Assembly (NCBI RefSeq): GCF_946480185.1
Contig: NZ_CAMLIG010000016.1
Span: forward strand, 27,392 to 91,391
DNA from: an uncultured Pedobacter sp.
GTDB taxonomy: Bacteria > Bacteroidota > Bacteroidia > Sphingobacteriales > Sphingobacteriaceae
Direction: 5' to 3'
DNA length: 64,000 nt
How positions within the stretch are numbered: the stretch's first letter is position 1; every line of letters begins with the position of its first letter. The notes below the pieces were generated by a model. The model did not search any database, was not told where the DNA came from, and was given only the letters and a program-made list of their open reading frames with translations. The position numbers and the translations under genes were made by a program. Of the stretch, positions 37,924 through 47,574 are shown piece by piece.

Positions 37924-40900
37924 ATGATATCCAGATCCATTCGTAAAGTTACCCCGTTTTTCTTGGGCACGGCATTAGCTTGTGCAGGTGTTTCCTGCAG
38001 TCAAAAGTCGGCGCCACAGCAAGAGCCGAGCACTTACCAACCAACCTTACTCGAGAAAACTTTCACTAACATTCCAGATAGCATACAAACCAGTGTCTAT
38101 TGGTATTGGTTGTCGGATAATATTTCCAAAGAAGGCGTGGTGAAAGATTTACATGCGATGAAAAGTCAGGGAATCAATCGGGCTTTTATCGGAAATATCG
38201 GATACGAAAGTACACCTTATGGGAAAGTGAAACTGTTTTCTGACGAGTGGTGGGATATTTTACACACTGCTTTAAAAACTGCTACCGAGCTAAATATACA
38301 AATAGGGATTTTCAATAGTCCGGGATGGAGCCAATCCGGTGGGCCATGGATTAAGCCAGAACAAGCTATGCGCTATTTGGCTTCTTCAGAAACCATCGTA
38401 AAAGGAGGGGAAAAAGTTTCGGTTAAACTAGCCAAGCCGGATGGCGATTTTCAAGACGTACGTGTAACTGCTTACAAAGCGCCGGAAAATTATGGAAAAA
38501 ATATTAATAGTTTAAAACCTCAATTATTAACCAGCGCCACAATTACCGATATTGTTAAAGTAATTGATGGAAATCAGGAGACAGAAGTTGCTATACCGGC
38601 ATCCACAGAATTTACGATTGATTTAGTAACTAAAACAGCATATACCGCCCGTAGTTTGGTGATTTATCCGGCGCAAAAAGAAGCTGAAGCAAATGCAGAA
38701 ATTCAGGTGAAAGAAAAAGACGGATACAGGACCATCAAAGCTTTTGAAATCGACAGAAGCCGAGCAAACTTAAACGTTGGTTTTGATCCTTACGGACCAG
38801 TAGCTATTTCTTTTCCTGCTACCACAGCTACAGATTTTAGAATTGTTTTTACCAAAACCACCAAAAACTTTGGAGTCGCCGAAATTGAGCTGAGCGCAAC
38901 CCCAAAAGTGGAGCGTTTTACAGAAAAAACATTAGCTAAAATGTTTCAGACACCACTTCCTTATTGGAACGAGTATCAGTGGAAACCTCAGCCAATAGTT
39001 GAGGATAAAAATCTAATTATAGATCCGTCAACCACTATTGATATTACTGATAAAATGAGTGCAGACGGTATTTTAACTTGGGATGCCCCAAAAGGCAATT
39101 GGTTGGTAATGCGTTCAGGGATGTCGCCTACAAAAGTACAAAACGGTCCAGCTTCGCCAGAAGGTATTGGATTAGAGGTTGATAAAATGAGCAAGGAACA
39201 TGTCGCGGAGCATTTTGAAGCTTTCTTAGGAGAGATTATCAAACGAATACCAGCAGAAGATCGTAAAACATGGAAAGTAACTGTACAGGATAGTTATGAA
39301 ACTGGTGGACAAAATTGGACGGACGGAATGTTGGCTAAGTTCAAAGAAAATTACGGTTATGATGCATTGCCATATTTACCAGTAATAAAAGGTGAAGTGG
39401 TTGGGAGTGCAGAAATGTCTGATCGTTTTTTATGGGATTTAAGGCGCTTTATTGCCGATAGGGTAGCTTACGATTATGTTGGAGGGTTACGAGATATCAG
39501 CTATAAATATGGTTTACATACTTGGCTGGAAAACTACGGACACTGGGGCTTCCCGGGCGAGTTTTTGCAGTATGGCGGACAATCGGATGAAATTGGTGGC
39601 GAATTCTGGAGTGAGGGAGAATTAGGAAACATTGAAAACAGAGCGGCTTCATCAGCAGCGCATATCTACGGAAAAACTAAAGTTTCCGCAGAATCATTTA
39701 CGGCGGGAGGCAAACCTTATGTGCGCTATCCATACATGATGAAACAGCGTGGAGATCGTTTCTTTACTGAAGGAATTAACAACACGTTATTACATGTTTA
39801 TATCGAACAACCTTCGGATGATAAAGTGCCGGGTATTAATGCCAATTTCGGTAATGAGTTTAATAGACACAATACCTATTTCAACTATCTACACTTCTTT
39901 ACAACTTATCTAAAAAGATGTAATTTTATGTTGCAACAAGGTAAATATATTGCTGATGCTGCCTACTTTATCGGCGAAGATGCACCAAAAATGACGGGAG
40001 TAACAGATCCAGCTTTACCAAAAGGTTATTCTTTTGACTACATTAATGCGGAGGTAATTAAAAGCCGCGTTAATGTAGTTAACGGCAAATTGGTATTGCC
40101 AGATGGGATGACTTACAGTGTTTTGGTATTGCCAAAACTGGAGACTATGCGCCCAGAATTTTTACAGAAAGTTAAAGATTTGGTAGCACAAGGCGCAACC
40201 GTATTAGGTCCAGCACCTTTACGCTCACCAAGTTTACAGGCTTATCCACAAGCAGATGTCGAAGTAAAGAAATTGGCGAAAGAACTGTGGGGCGATGTCG
40301 ATGGCGTAAAATTAAAATCCAGATCATTTGGAAAAGGAAATATCATGTCTGGAATGACGATGGAAGAAGTTTTTGCAAAGCTGAATATCCTACCTGATTT
40401 TAAATCGGAAAAAAGTGATCCTTTGTTATACATCCACAGAAAAATGCAGGAAGAAGATATCTATTTTGTGAGCAATCAATCAGAAACTAACATCAGTGTT
40501 AATCCTGTTTTCAATATCAAAGGAAAACAACCAGAAATATGGGATCCGGTAACAGGAGCTGTAAGGATGTTGTCACAGTTTAGCATCAGTGATAATGGAA
40601 CATTAATTCCGTTAAAACTCGCTCCACTGCAAAGTGCATTTATCATTTTTAGAAAAGCAACTACAGCGACGACAGGCAACGGAGAAAATTTCCCTGAGGC
40701 AAAAGTTGAAACACAAATTAATACACCTTGGACTGTAACTTTTGACCAAAAAATGCGGGGACCTAAAAATCCTGTTATTTTTAATAAGCTTATAGATTGG
40801 ACAACAAGCGCAAACGATAGCATTAAATATTACTCGGGTACTGCGTTGTACAATAATACTTTTAACGCAGAAACTCCGAAAAACGGAGAGAAAGTTTACC

Positions 40901-41190
40901 TTAATTTAACCGACGTTAAAGTAATGGCAACCGTAAAAGTTAACGGTGTGGATGTAGGTGGCGTTTGGACAGCTCCTTGGCGAGTAGATATCACCAAAGC
41001 AGTTAAAAAAGGTAAAAACAATGTAGAAATTTCGGTAGTAAATACTTGGGTAAACCGTTTAATTGGTGATAGTAAATTGCCAGGTGCAGAAAGAAAAACT
41101 TGGACAAGTTACCCTCTTTACAATCCAAATAGTCCAATGCAACCATCCGGTTTAACCGGAGCAGTTAATGTTACCACCGTAAAATATTAA
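37924..41190 (+). CDS. GH106 alpha-L-rhamnosidase, lipoprotein
   Basis: This 1088-residue protein removes alpha-linked L-rhamnose. The lipobox CAGVSC gives Cys25. Family motifs run through it: YWYWLSDNISKEGVVKDLHA (60-79), FNSPGWSQSGGPWIKPEQAM (130-149), VQDSYETGGQNWTDGM, LENYGHWGFPGEFLQYGG, then GGEFWSEGEL and KVSAESFTAGG, which together form the calcium-dependent active site region of GH106. The C-terminal galactose-binding-like domain (about 985-1085, VYLNLTDVKVMATVKVNGVD) is typical. The length matches the family. It opens an operon with GH78 four bases downstream, so two different rhamnosidase types are co-expressed. Confidence 0.94.
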   Translation: MISRSIRKVTPFFLGTALACAGVSCSQKSAPQQEPSTYQPTLLEKTFTNIPDSIQTSVYWYWLSDNISKEGVVKDLHAMKSQGINRAFIGNIGYESTPYGKVKLFSDEWWDILHTALKTATELNIQIGIFNSPGWSQSGGPWIKPEQAMRYLASSETIVKGGEKVSVKLAKPDGDFQDVRVTAYKAPENYGKNINSLKPQLLTSATITDIVKVIDGNQETEVAIPASTEFTIDLVTKTAYTARSLVIYPAQKEAEANAEIQVKEKDGYRTIKAFEIDRSRANLNVGFDPYGPVAISFPATTATDFRIVFTKTTKNFGVAEIELSATPKVERFTEKTLAKMFQTPLPYWNEYQWKPQPIVEDKNLIIDPSTTIDITDKMSADGILTWDAPKGNWLVMRSGMSPTKVQNGPASPEGIGLEVDKMSKEHVAEHFEAFLGEIIKRIPAEDRKTWKVTVQDSYETGGQNWTDGMLAKFKENYGYDALPYLPVIKGEVVGSAEMSDRFLWDLRRFIADRVAYDYVGGLRDISYKYGLHTWLENYGHWGFPGEFLQYGGQSDEIGGEFWSEGELGNIENRAASSAAHIYGKTKVSAESFTAGGKPYVRYPYMMKQRGDRFFTEGINNTLLHVYIEQPSDDKVPGINANFGNEFNRHNTYFNYLHFFTTYLKRCNFMLQQGKYIADAAYFIGEDAPKMTGVTDPALPKGYSFDYINAEVIKSRVNVVNGKLVLPDGMTYSVLVLPKLETMRPEFLQKVKDLVAQGATVLGPAPLRSPSLQAYPQADVEVKKLAKELWGDVDGVKLKSRSFGKGNIMSGMTMEEVFAKLNILPDFKSEKSDPLLYIHRKMQEEDIYFVSNQSETNISVNPVFNIKGKQPEIWDPVTGAVRMLSQFSISDNGTLIPLKLAPLQSAFIIFRKATTATTGNGENFPEAKVETQINTPWTVTFDQKMRGPKNPVIFNKLIDWTTSANDSIKYYSGTALYNNTFNAETPKNGEKVYLNLTDVKVMATVKVNGVDVGGVWTAPWRVDITKAVKKGKNNVEISVVNTWVNRLIGDSKLPGAERKTWTSYPLYNPNSPMQPSGLTGAVNVTTVKY

Positions 41191-41194
41191 GAGT

Positions 41195-42967
41195 ATGAAA
41201 TTTACGAATCAATTATTTATAAATATAGGCTTACTGCTTGCTACAAGCACTTGTGTTCTTGCACAATCTGTTTTGCCCCCAGTTTTTAAACCTGCGGATA
41301 AATACCTCACCGAAAAAGATAACCGAGCGAGGGTTTATTTAACGCCACAACGTATTGTTTGGCAATCGGACAGTACTGGGAAATATGTGGTCAATGCTAA
41401 AAGACTACTGCAAGCCGGCAACGGACAGGCAGAATTGATCAATACAAATTTAGTAGAGTTAAAAAACGAGGGCGAACATAAAGGCAGCGTTCTCTTAGAT
41501 TTCGGAAAAGAAATACACGGCGGCCTGCAACTGGTTACCGGCATGATGAAAAAGCATGGTCCGGTTAAAATTAGGGTGCGCTTTGGCGAGTCGGTAAGTG
41601 AAGCTATGGCCGATATTGATACCATTAAAGGTGCAACAAATGACCACGCGATCCGTGATTTTACTTTGGAAGTGCCTTGGTTGGGCGAGCTAGAAATTGG
41701 TAATACAGGTTTTAGGTTTGTACGTGTTGATTTGGTAGATGACAATGCTGAACTTTTATTAAAAGAAGCAAGAGCAATTTTTGTTTTCCGCGATATACCT
41801 TACTTAGGTTCCTTTAAAAGCAGTGATGAAAGATTAAATAAAATTTGGTTAACCGGTGCATATACCGTTCAGTTAAATATGCAACAATACCTTTGGGACG
41901 GTCCAAAAAGAGATCGTTTGGTTTGGGTAGGAGATATGCACCCCGAAGTGATGACCATTAATAATGTTTTCGGTTATAACGAGGTGGTACCAAAAAGCTT
42001 AAACTTAATCAAAAATGTTACGCCATTACCAGCTTGGATGAACGGAATTAGCTCCTATTCGATGTGGTGGGTGCGTATTCAGAGAGAGTGGTACCAATAT
42101 CAGGGTAACTTAGATTACCTAAAACAACAACGTGATTATCTAGTGCCTTTATTGGATCTGCTGGTCTCTAAAGTTAAAGACGGCAACGAAAATTTGGACG
42201 GAATGCGCTTTTTAGATTGGCCAACCTTTGCTAACAAGCCAGCAGTACATGCAGGTTTACAGGCCATGATGGTAATGACCTTAAATGACGGAGCACACTT
42301 ATGCCGTGTTTTAGGAGAAACAAAAACTGCCGAGAAATGTGAAGCTACCGTTGCTCAAATGAAAAAGCATGTTCCAGATGCGGTGGGTAACAAGCAAGCA
42401 GCGTCACTAATGGCTTTAGCCGGATTAATGCCCGCCAAAAAAGCAGATGATATTATCTCTGTGGGCGGAACGAAAGATTTTTCTACTTTCTACGGTTATT
42501 ACATGCTAGAGGCAAAAGCCAAAGCAGGCAATTATGAAGGGGCAATCAATAACATCAGAGATTATTGGGGCGGAATGTTGGATATGGGAGCAACTACTTT
42601 TTGGGAAGATTTTGCCGTAAACTGGATGAAAAATGCCGGTAGAATTGATGAGTTACTTCCAGCAGGAAAAATTGACATTCACGCTACTTATGGCGCTTAT
42701 AGTTATAAAAAATTACGTCACAGCCTTTCTCACGGTTGGGCATCAGGGCCAACATCATGGCTTACAGCAAATGTGCTGGGTGTACAAGTAATGGAACCTG
42801 GATGTAAGGTTTTAAAGATAGTACCTCATTTGGGCGATCTTAAATTCGTGGAAGGTACTTTTCCAACACCTTATGGCGTAGTTAAAATTAAGCATACAAA
42901 ATTGGCTAACGGAAAAATAGAATCGAAAATTGAAGCTCCAAAAGGGGTGAAAATTATTAAAGAATAA
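41195..42967 (+). CDS. GH78 alpha-L-rhamnosidase
   Basis: This 590-residue periplasmic protein has a signal peptide ending CVLAQ (residue 24). An N-terminal beta-sandwich (about 60-195, LLDFGKEIHGGLQLVTG, GFRFVRVDLVDDNAELLL) precedes the (alpha/alpha)6 barrel. The GH78 signature is DGPKRDRLVWVGDMHPE at 235-251; ATTFWEDFAVNW supplies the Glu expected for the second catalytic position, and SLSHGWASGPTSWLTANVLG is the conserved late segment. The signature has LVW where many GH78 have a Gly-Trp pair, so it belongs to a divergent subgroup. It is somewhat shorter than multi-domain GH78 enzymes. It pairs with GH106 for debranching rhamnose. Confidence 0.9.
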   Translation: MKFTNQLFINIGLLLATSTCVLAQSVLPPVFKPADKYLTEKDNRARVYLTPQRIVWQSDSTGKYVVNAKRLLQAGNGQAELINTNLVELKNEGEHKGSVLLDFGKEIHGGLQLVTGMMKKHGPVKIRVRFGESVSEAMADIDTIKGATNDHAIRDFTLEVPWLGELEIGNTGFRFVRVDLVDDNAELLLKEARAIFVFRDIPYLGSFKSSDERLNKIWLTGAYTVQLNMQQYLWDGPKRDRLVWVGDMHPEVMTINNVFGYNEVVPKSLNLIKNVTPLPAWMNGISSYSMWWVRIQREWYQYQGNLDYLKQQRDYLVPLLDLLVSKVKDGNENLDGMRFLDWPTFANKPAVHAGLQAMMVMTLNDGAHLCRVLGETKTAEKCEATVAQMKKHVPDAVGNKQAASLMALAGLMPAKKADDIISVGGTKDFSTFYGYYMLEAKAKAGNYEGAINNIRDYWGGMLDMGATTFWEDFAVNWMKNAGRIDELLPAGKIDIHATYGAYSYKKLRHSLSHGWASGPTSWLTANVLGVQVMEPGCKVLKIVPHLGDLKFVEGTFPTPYGVVKIKHTKLANGKIESKIEAPKGVKIIKE

Positions 42968-42970
42968 ATC

Positions 42971-44794
42971 ATGAGAAAAAGCTTTTTAAAGGAATTGTCG
43001 TTTGTATTTATTAGTTTGTTTTATTTCCATACCAATTTATCAGCACAGGAAACCTCTAAAAATCTAATATCGTCATCCATGGCAGATACTTGGGTTGCAA
43101 AAGATGATTTGGGTAGGATATCACCTATAAATCAAATCCAGAAAAAAGATAAATATGTAGGTATATTTTATTTTATCTGGCAAGGTGCTCACGGTTATGA
43201 TGAGCATGGGAAAGGAATGCGTAAGGATGAAGGGGTCATTCAAAAATCGGGAGATGAAAAAGCGAGCCCTTATGACATTAGTAAAATGCTAAAAGCTAAT
43301 CCCAATAACCCGCAATATGGCCCAATTAACGCGTTTCATCATTGGGGTGAGCCTTATTTTGGCTATTATTTGCCCGATGATGAATGGGTCATCAGAAAAC
43401 ATGCGCAAATGCTTTCCGATGCTGGTGTCGACGTAATTATTTTGGATGTCACCAATGCGGCAATCTATCTTCCACAGGTAACAAAAATAGCAACGGTTTA
43501 CAGACAAATGCGCAAAGAAGGTTTATCTACGCCGTACTTTGCCTTTATCGTTAACAGCAAGCCGCAGCAAACCGTAAACAGACTTTATGATAGTATTTAT
43601 GATAAAGGTTTGTTCAAAGATTTATGGTTTTATTGGAAAGGGAAACCACTTTTGTTAGCGCCACCAGAAAACCAAAGTCAACAAGTAAAAGACTTTTTCA
43701 ATATCCGACAGTCATGGGCATGGAGCAAAAACCAGGAATGGTTTGGCAACGGAAAAGATAAATGGACATGGTTAGATCATACGCCACAATCTTACGGCTG
43801 GCATGAGCGGAAAGATAAGCCAGAACAAATCAGTGTAAGCATTGCAGAACACCCAGTTTCAAACATCGGCAGAAGTTTCCATGACGGTAAAGAACCCGAA
43901 GTAAAACAATCTTCAAAAGGCTTATATTTTGAAGAGCAATGGAAAAGAGCTTTAGCCGTAGATCCAGAATTTGTTTTTGTTACCGGATGGAACGAATGGG
44001 TGGCCATGCGTTTTGATAATGGTAATGCAAAAACCTTCTTAGGTAAAACCATCAAAAAAGGGGAGACCTATTTTGTTGATTTATATAACCAAGAATATAG
44101 TAGAGATATTGAGCCTATGAAAGGTGGTTTTGCAGACGATTATTACTACCAGTTGGTAAATAACATTCGTAAGTTCAAGGGAACCCGCGAAATCCCAACT
44201 TATCAGGAGATGAATAAAATAACTATCGATGGTGATTTTAAATATTGGGATCAGGTGAAAGCAGTTTTCTATGACGATAAGGACGATACTTTCCATCGTA
44301 ATCATCCGGGTTATGGAAGCATAAAAGAATACGTCAACAACACCGGAAGAAACGATATAGTAATGGCCAAAGTTGCCACCGATGATAATTACATCTCGTT
44401 CTACGTAGAAACGGCTAAACCAATTACGGGTTATGGAACACCTAACTGGATGAATCTTTTCATTAATATTAACAATGAAAAACTGGACAATTGGGAAGGA
44501 TATCAATTTTTGATAAACGGAAATCCGGAAAGTAAAACCTCAACCACGGTAGCTAAAAGCTTAGGTGGTTGGAAATGGGAGGATATTACAAAAGTATCCT
44601 ATAAAATTGATGGTAATGAAATGGAAGTTAAAATCCCTAAAAAGAGTCTAAATATTAATTCCGCCGATTTTACCTTAGATTTTAAATGGGCTGATAATGT
44701 GCCAGCTAAAGACGGTGTGATTAACTTTTTAGACAAGGGAGACGCAGCGCCTAACGCAAGATTTAATTACAGATATATTCATACAAAAAAATAA
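42971..44794 (+). CDS. WNEW-motif TIM-barrel protein with CBM9-like domain, putative glycoside hydrolase
   Basis: This 607-residue protein has a signal peptide ending LSAQ (residue 26). The barrel shows YVGIFYFIWQGAHGYDEHGK, MLSDAGVDVIILDVTNAA (about 140-158) and VFVTGWNEWVAMRF (about 335-348). These match, in order, the smaller lipoprotein at 17381-18547, so the two are paralogues. The Glu of WNEW is the best candidate acid residue. A C-terminal domain from about 415 (ITIDGDFKYWDQVKAVFYDD) looks like a CBM9-type beta-sandwich. Reading frames are three bases apart from GH78, so it is co-translated with the rhamnosidases. Family uncertain; GH99- or GH71-like is the nearest description. Confidence 0.75.
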   Translation: MRKSFLKELSFVFISLFYFHTNLSAQETSKNLISSSMADTWVAKDDLGRISPINQIQKKDKYVGIFYFIWQGAHGYDEHGKGMRKDEGVIQKSGDEKASPYDISKMLKANPNNPQYGPINAFHHWGEPYFGYYLPDDEWVIRKHAQMLSDAGVDVIILDVTNAAIYLPQVTKIATVYRQMRKEGLSTPYFAFIVNSKPQQTVNRLYDSIYDKGLFKDLWFYWKGKPLLLAPPENQSQQVKDFFNIRQSWAWSKNQEWFGNGKDKWTWLDHTPQSYGWHERKDKPEQISVSIAEHPVSNIGRSFHDGKEPEVKQSSKGLYFEEQWKRALAVDPEFVFVTGWNEWVAMRFDNGNAKTFLGKTIKKGETYFVDLYNQEYSRDIEPMKGGFADDYYYQLVNNIRKFKGTREIPTYQEMNKITIDGDFKYWDQVKAVFYDDKDDTFHRNHPGYGSIKEYVNNTGRNDIVMAKVATDDNYISFYVETAKPITGYGTPNWMNLFININNEKLDNWEGYQFLINGNPESKTSTTVAKSLGGWKWEDITKVSYKIDGNEMEVKIPKKSLNINSADFTLDFKWADNVPAKDGVINFLDKGDAAPNARFNYRYIHTKK

Positions 44795-44804
44795 ATAATT
44801 TAAA

Positions 44805-46136
44805 ATGTATTCTAATTTAAAAAAGAGTTTACTGCTTATTGCTATTGTATCAGTTACTACTATAAATGCGAAAGGCCAGTTAAAAGGGAGTAGCTGTGCG
44901 AAAATTATTCCTGCGGGAGAAGCGTGGGCAAAGAATTCGGTGAACACCGTTATTTTCAGACGCAATTCTTTAGTGACCTATAAAGACACACAGTATATCG
45001 CTTATTACGATGAAGCACAGAACGTAGTTTTAGGTAAACGCAACATCAAATCCAAAAAATGGGAATTAAAAGTAACACCCTATAAAGGCGATGCTACTGA
45101 TGCACACAAGTCAATTAGTATTATGATAGATGGCGATGGCTATTTGCACATGTCATGGGGTTTACATGGTGGACCTTTTAATTATTGCAAGAGTGTAAGT
45201 CCGGGTTCCTTAGAACTTACCCCAAAAATGGGGATGACGGGCATAAAAGAAAAACATGTGACCTATCCCGAGTTTTATCGTTTAGCGAACGGAAATCTTC
45301 TGTTTTTATACAGAGACGGAGCATCAGGAAACGGAAGCTTAATGTTGAACAGTTACGATACAAAATCTAAAAAATGGACAATGCTTCAGGACGGATGGAT
45401 CAACGGAGAAGGCGAGCGTAGTCCATACTGGCAAATGGTTATTGACAATTCTGGAACGATCCAAATCTCGTGGGTGTGGAGAGAAACAGGAGATGTAGCA
45501 ACAAATCATGATATGTGTTATGCAAAGTCAGAAGATGGCGGGATAACGTGGAAAAAGAGTACGGGCGAAAATTACAAATTACCGATCACCGCAGCCACAG
45601 CTGAGTATGCTTTAAAAATTCCCCAAAAATCAGAATTGATAAATTCTACCGCAATCGCAGTAGATGAGCTTAACAGTCCGTATATCGTAAACTATTGGAC
45701 AGCAAAAGGAGACAGTATTCCGCAGTATCGCCTGATTTATAAGAAAGACAATGTTTGGCAAACCCAACAGGTATCTAATAGAGAAACTCCTTTCAGTTTG
45801 TCTGGAGGTGGCACCAAGCGAATCCCCATTTCGAGACCTTTACTGGTTGTAACGGAAAAGCATCATAAAACACAAGTATATGTGTTTTTTAGAGATCAAG
45901 AAAGAGGAGATAAGGTGAGTGTGGCTATTAACAAGGATATTGACCAAGCTAAATGGAAGTTTAAAGATCTAACAAGCAATTCAGTTGGCTTATGGGAACC
46001 AACCTACGATACCGAGCTGTGGAAAGACAAAAAAATATTGAATTTATTTGTTGAACATGTAGAGCAAGGAGACGGAGAAACTACCAAAGAGTTAACTGGG
46101 CAAAAAGTTTCAGTTTTGCAATGGAAGGTTAAATAA
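44805..46136 (+). CDS. BNR_4-family seven-bladed propeller, putative rhamnosyl-glucuronate enzyme
   Basis: This 443-residue protein has a signal peptide ending NAKGQ (residue 25). The family core is DAHKSISIMIDGDGYLHMSW (99-118) followed by GLHGGPFNYCKS, with His101, His115 and His121. BNR_4 propellers include polysaccharide lyases of ulvan type (PL24, PL25), the L-rhamnose-alpha-1,4-glucuronate lyase PL27 and the GH145 rhamnosidase, all of which use conserved histidines of this fold on rhamnose-uronate linkages. Here the second His of the common DHH segment is present while the Asp is replaced (GLHG). Position directly behind two rhamnosidases makes a rhamnose-glucuronate substrate likely. 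Whether it is a lyase or hydrolase cannot be told from sequence. Confidence 0.78.
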   Translation: MYSNLKKSLLLIAIVSVTTINAKGQLKGSSCAKIIPAGEAWAKNSVNTVIFRRNSLVTYKDTQYIAYYDEAQNVVLGKRNIKSKKWELKVTPYKGDATDAHKSISIMIDGDGYLHMSWGLHGGPFNYCKSVSPGSLELTPKMGMTGIKEKHVTYPEFYRLANGNLLFLYRDGASGNGSLMLNSYDTKSKKWTMLQDGWINGEGERSPYWQMVIDNSGTIQISWVWRETGDVATNHDMCYAKSEDGGITWKKSTGENYKLPITAATAEYALKIPQKSELINSTAIAVDELNSPYIVNYWTAKGDSIPQYRLIYKKDNVWQTQQVSNRETPFSLSGGGTKRIPISRPLLVVTEKHHKTQVYVFFRDQERGDKVSVAINKDIDQAKWKFKDLTSNSVGLWEPTYDTELWKDKKILNLFVEHVEQGDGETTKELTGQKVSVLQWKVK

Positions 46137-46213
46137 ATACTCACTAAATAAAATTTTTTAAGTCGATTTAAATATTAACTATTAAGATAGGTCAACAGGA
46201 GAAGATAAATAAT

Positions 46214-47221
46214 ATGTTTGATATCAAAGTAGAAAAGGAAAGTTCAACTACAAAGTTGATGCAGATTGTAAATTCTGTTGTAAAACAGATTGAAACGGGA
46301 GAACTGAAGAGAAATACCAGGTTGCCTTCTATTTCCGTTTTCAGTAAAAGACATGGGGTTTCGCGTGACACAGTAGAGAAGGCCTATAAAAAACTTATAG
46401 AAAAGAATTATATCATTGCCGTAAAAGGTAAAGGAAATTACATTTTAGAGAGACAGGACAGTAAGGTAAGAATCCTATTGATTTTTAACAAACTGAGTTC
46501 CTATAAAAAGATAATTTATGATGCTTTTTTGAAAACCTTAGGGAATAAATTCCGTGTGGACCTTTATATCCACCATTATGATCCTGCTGTTTTAAAAGAA
46601 ATAATTGATGAAAATCTTGGGCAGTATAGCCACTACGTGGTGATGCCACATTTTTTTCATGACGCAGATGAAGAGGATTATTTAGAGATTTTAAATGCCA
46701 TACCAGTTGACAAACTTCTATTGCTGGACAGAAATATAAATCTAGAAAATAGCGTAAACAGTGTTTACCAAGATTTCAAATCAGATATATACGCAGCGCT
46801 AAAAGAGTCAGAAGAGCTCACTGAAAAATACGAACGTATCATTGTTGTTTTTCCGAAATACAGCAATCACCCCATTGAACTTAATGAAGGTGTGATGAAA
46901 TTTTGTATAGAAACCAATAAGCAGTTTGAAGTCATCAACAACACGGAAAAACAAAACATCAAACCGGGAAATGCCTATATCTTGTTGACAGAATCAGATT
47001 TGGCGGTATTGATCAAACAGTGCAGAGAATTGGGTTTACAATTAGGAAAGGACATCGGCGTGGTTTCCTTTAACGAGACGGTACTTAAAGAATTGCTAGA
47101 TATTACGGTGGTAACAACCGATTTTGAGAAGATGGGTGAAAGCGCCGCTAAGCTGTTAAGTGAAAATAAAAATGACCAAATCAAAAATCCTTTTTATCTT
47201 ATTAAAAGGAGTTCGCTGTAG
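46214..47221 (+). CDS. GntR-type transcriptional regulator with LacI-like effector domain
   Basis: This 335-residue cytoplasmic regulator has an N-terminal winged helix (about 10-80): IVKQIETGELKRNTRLPSIS, recognition helix region FSKRHGVSRDTVEKAYKKL, and wing AVKGKGNYIL. From about 87 a periplasmic-binding-protein-like domain follows (VRILLIFNKLSSYKKIIYDA, KDIGVVSFNETVLKELLDIT, VVTTDFEKMGESAAKLL), as in LacI-family sensors. This architecture typically responds to a sugar. No other cytoplasmic sugar sensor is encoded here, so it probably senses a monosaccharide released from the polymer, for example rhamnose or arabinose (inference). It is the only regulator in the middle of the enzyme genes. 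Confidence 0.9.
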   Translation: MFDIKVEKESSTTKLMQIVNSVVKQIETGELKRNTRLPSISVFSKRHGVSRDTVEKAYKKLIEKNYIIAVKGKGNYILERQDSKVRILLIFNKLSSYKKIIYDAFLKTLGNKFRVDLYIHHYDPAVLKEIIDENLGQYSHYVVMPHFFHDADEEDYLEILNAIPVDKLLLLDRNINLENSVNSVYQDFKSDIYAALKESEELTEKYERIIVVFPKYSNHPIELNEGVMKFCIETNKQFEVINNTEKQNIKPGNAYILLTESDLAVLIKQCRELGLQLGKDIGVVSFNETVLKELLDITVVTTDFEKMGESAAKLLSENKNDQIKNPFYLIKRSSL

Positions 47222-47574
47222 CTGTTCATAATGTAAAAATATTTTAGGTTACGAGTTTATAATAGTGTGTGTTTGTTGATGAGAAATAACAACAACCTTT
47301 TCTTATTGCCGAAAATTTTAAGAGAAGACACCTATCCGGTATGAAAATTTCTGTCTTATCAAGGACATAACCCTATCCTGAAGTAATTGTATTATAAATA
47401 AGGTTGCTAATGCCTACAAATTATAACAGAGTGATTTTTCCTAAATCAATAAGATTTGAAGCAAATGCATGGGTGATTTGAATCATTTATCTTTAGTTTT
47501 TCGATTTAAAAATCCGAATTTTATATCAAGCTATTAAGCTTACCTTTTAACCAGTCATTTATTACCAATTCATC
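47222..47574. other. Intergenic region between the GntR regulator and the esterase cluster
   Basis: These 353 bases contain no open frame that I can support, no hairpin followed by a T-run, and only one weak promoter-like element (TATCTTTA at 47488-47495) without a properly spaced TTTG. A small inverted repeat AAATC-aataa-GATTT lies at 47443-47457 and could be a regulator site, but this is a guess. The region probably carries the promoter of the esterase and HTCS genes. Confidence 0.45.

Noticed and set aside
44081..44506. 141-codon minus-strand frame inside the WNEW-barrel gene
   Set aside because: It overlaps a well-supported enzyme gene entirely and has low-complexity hydrophobic composition typical of antisense frames.
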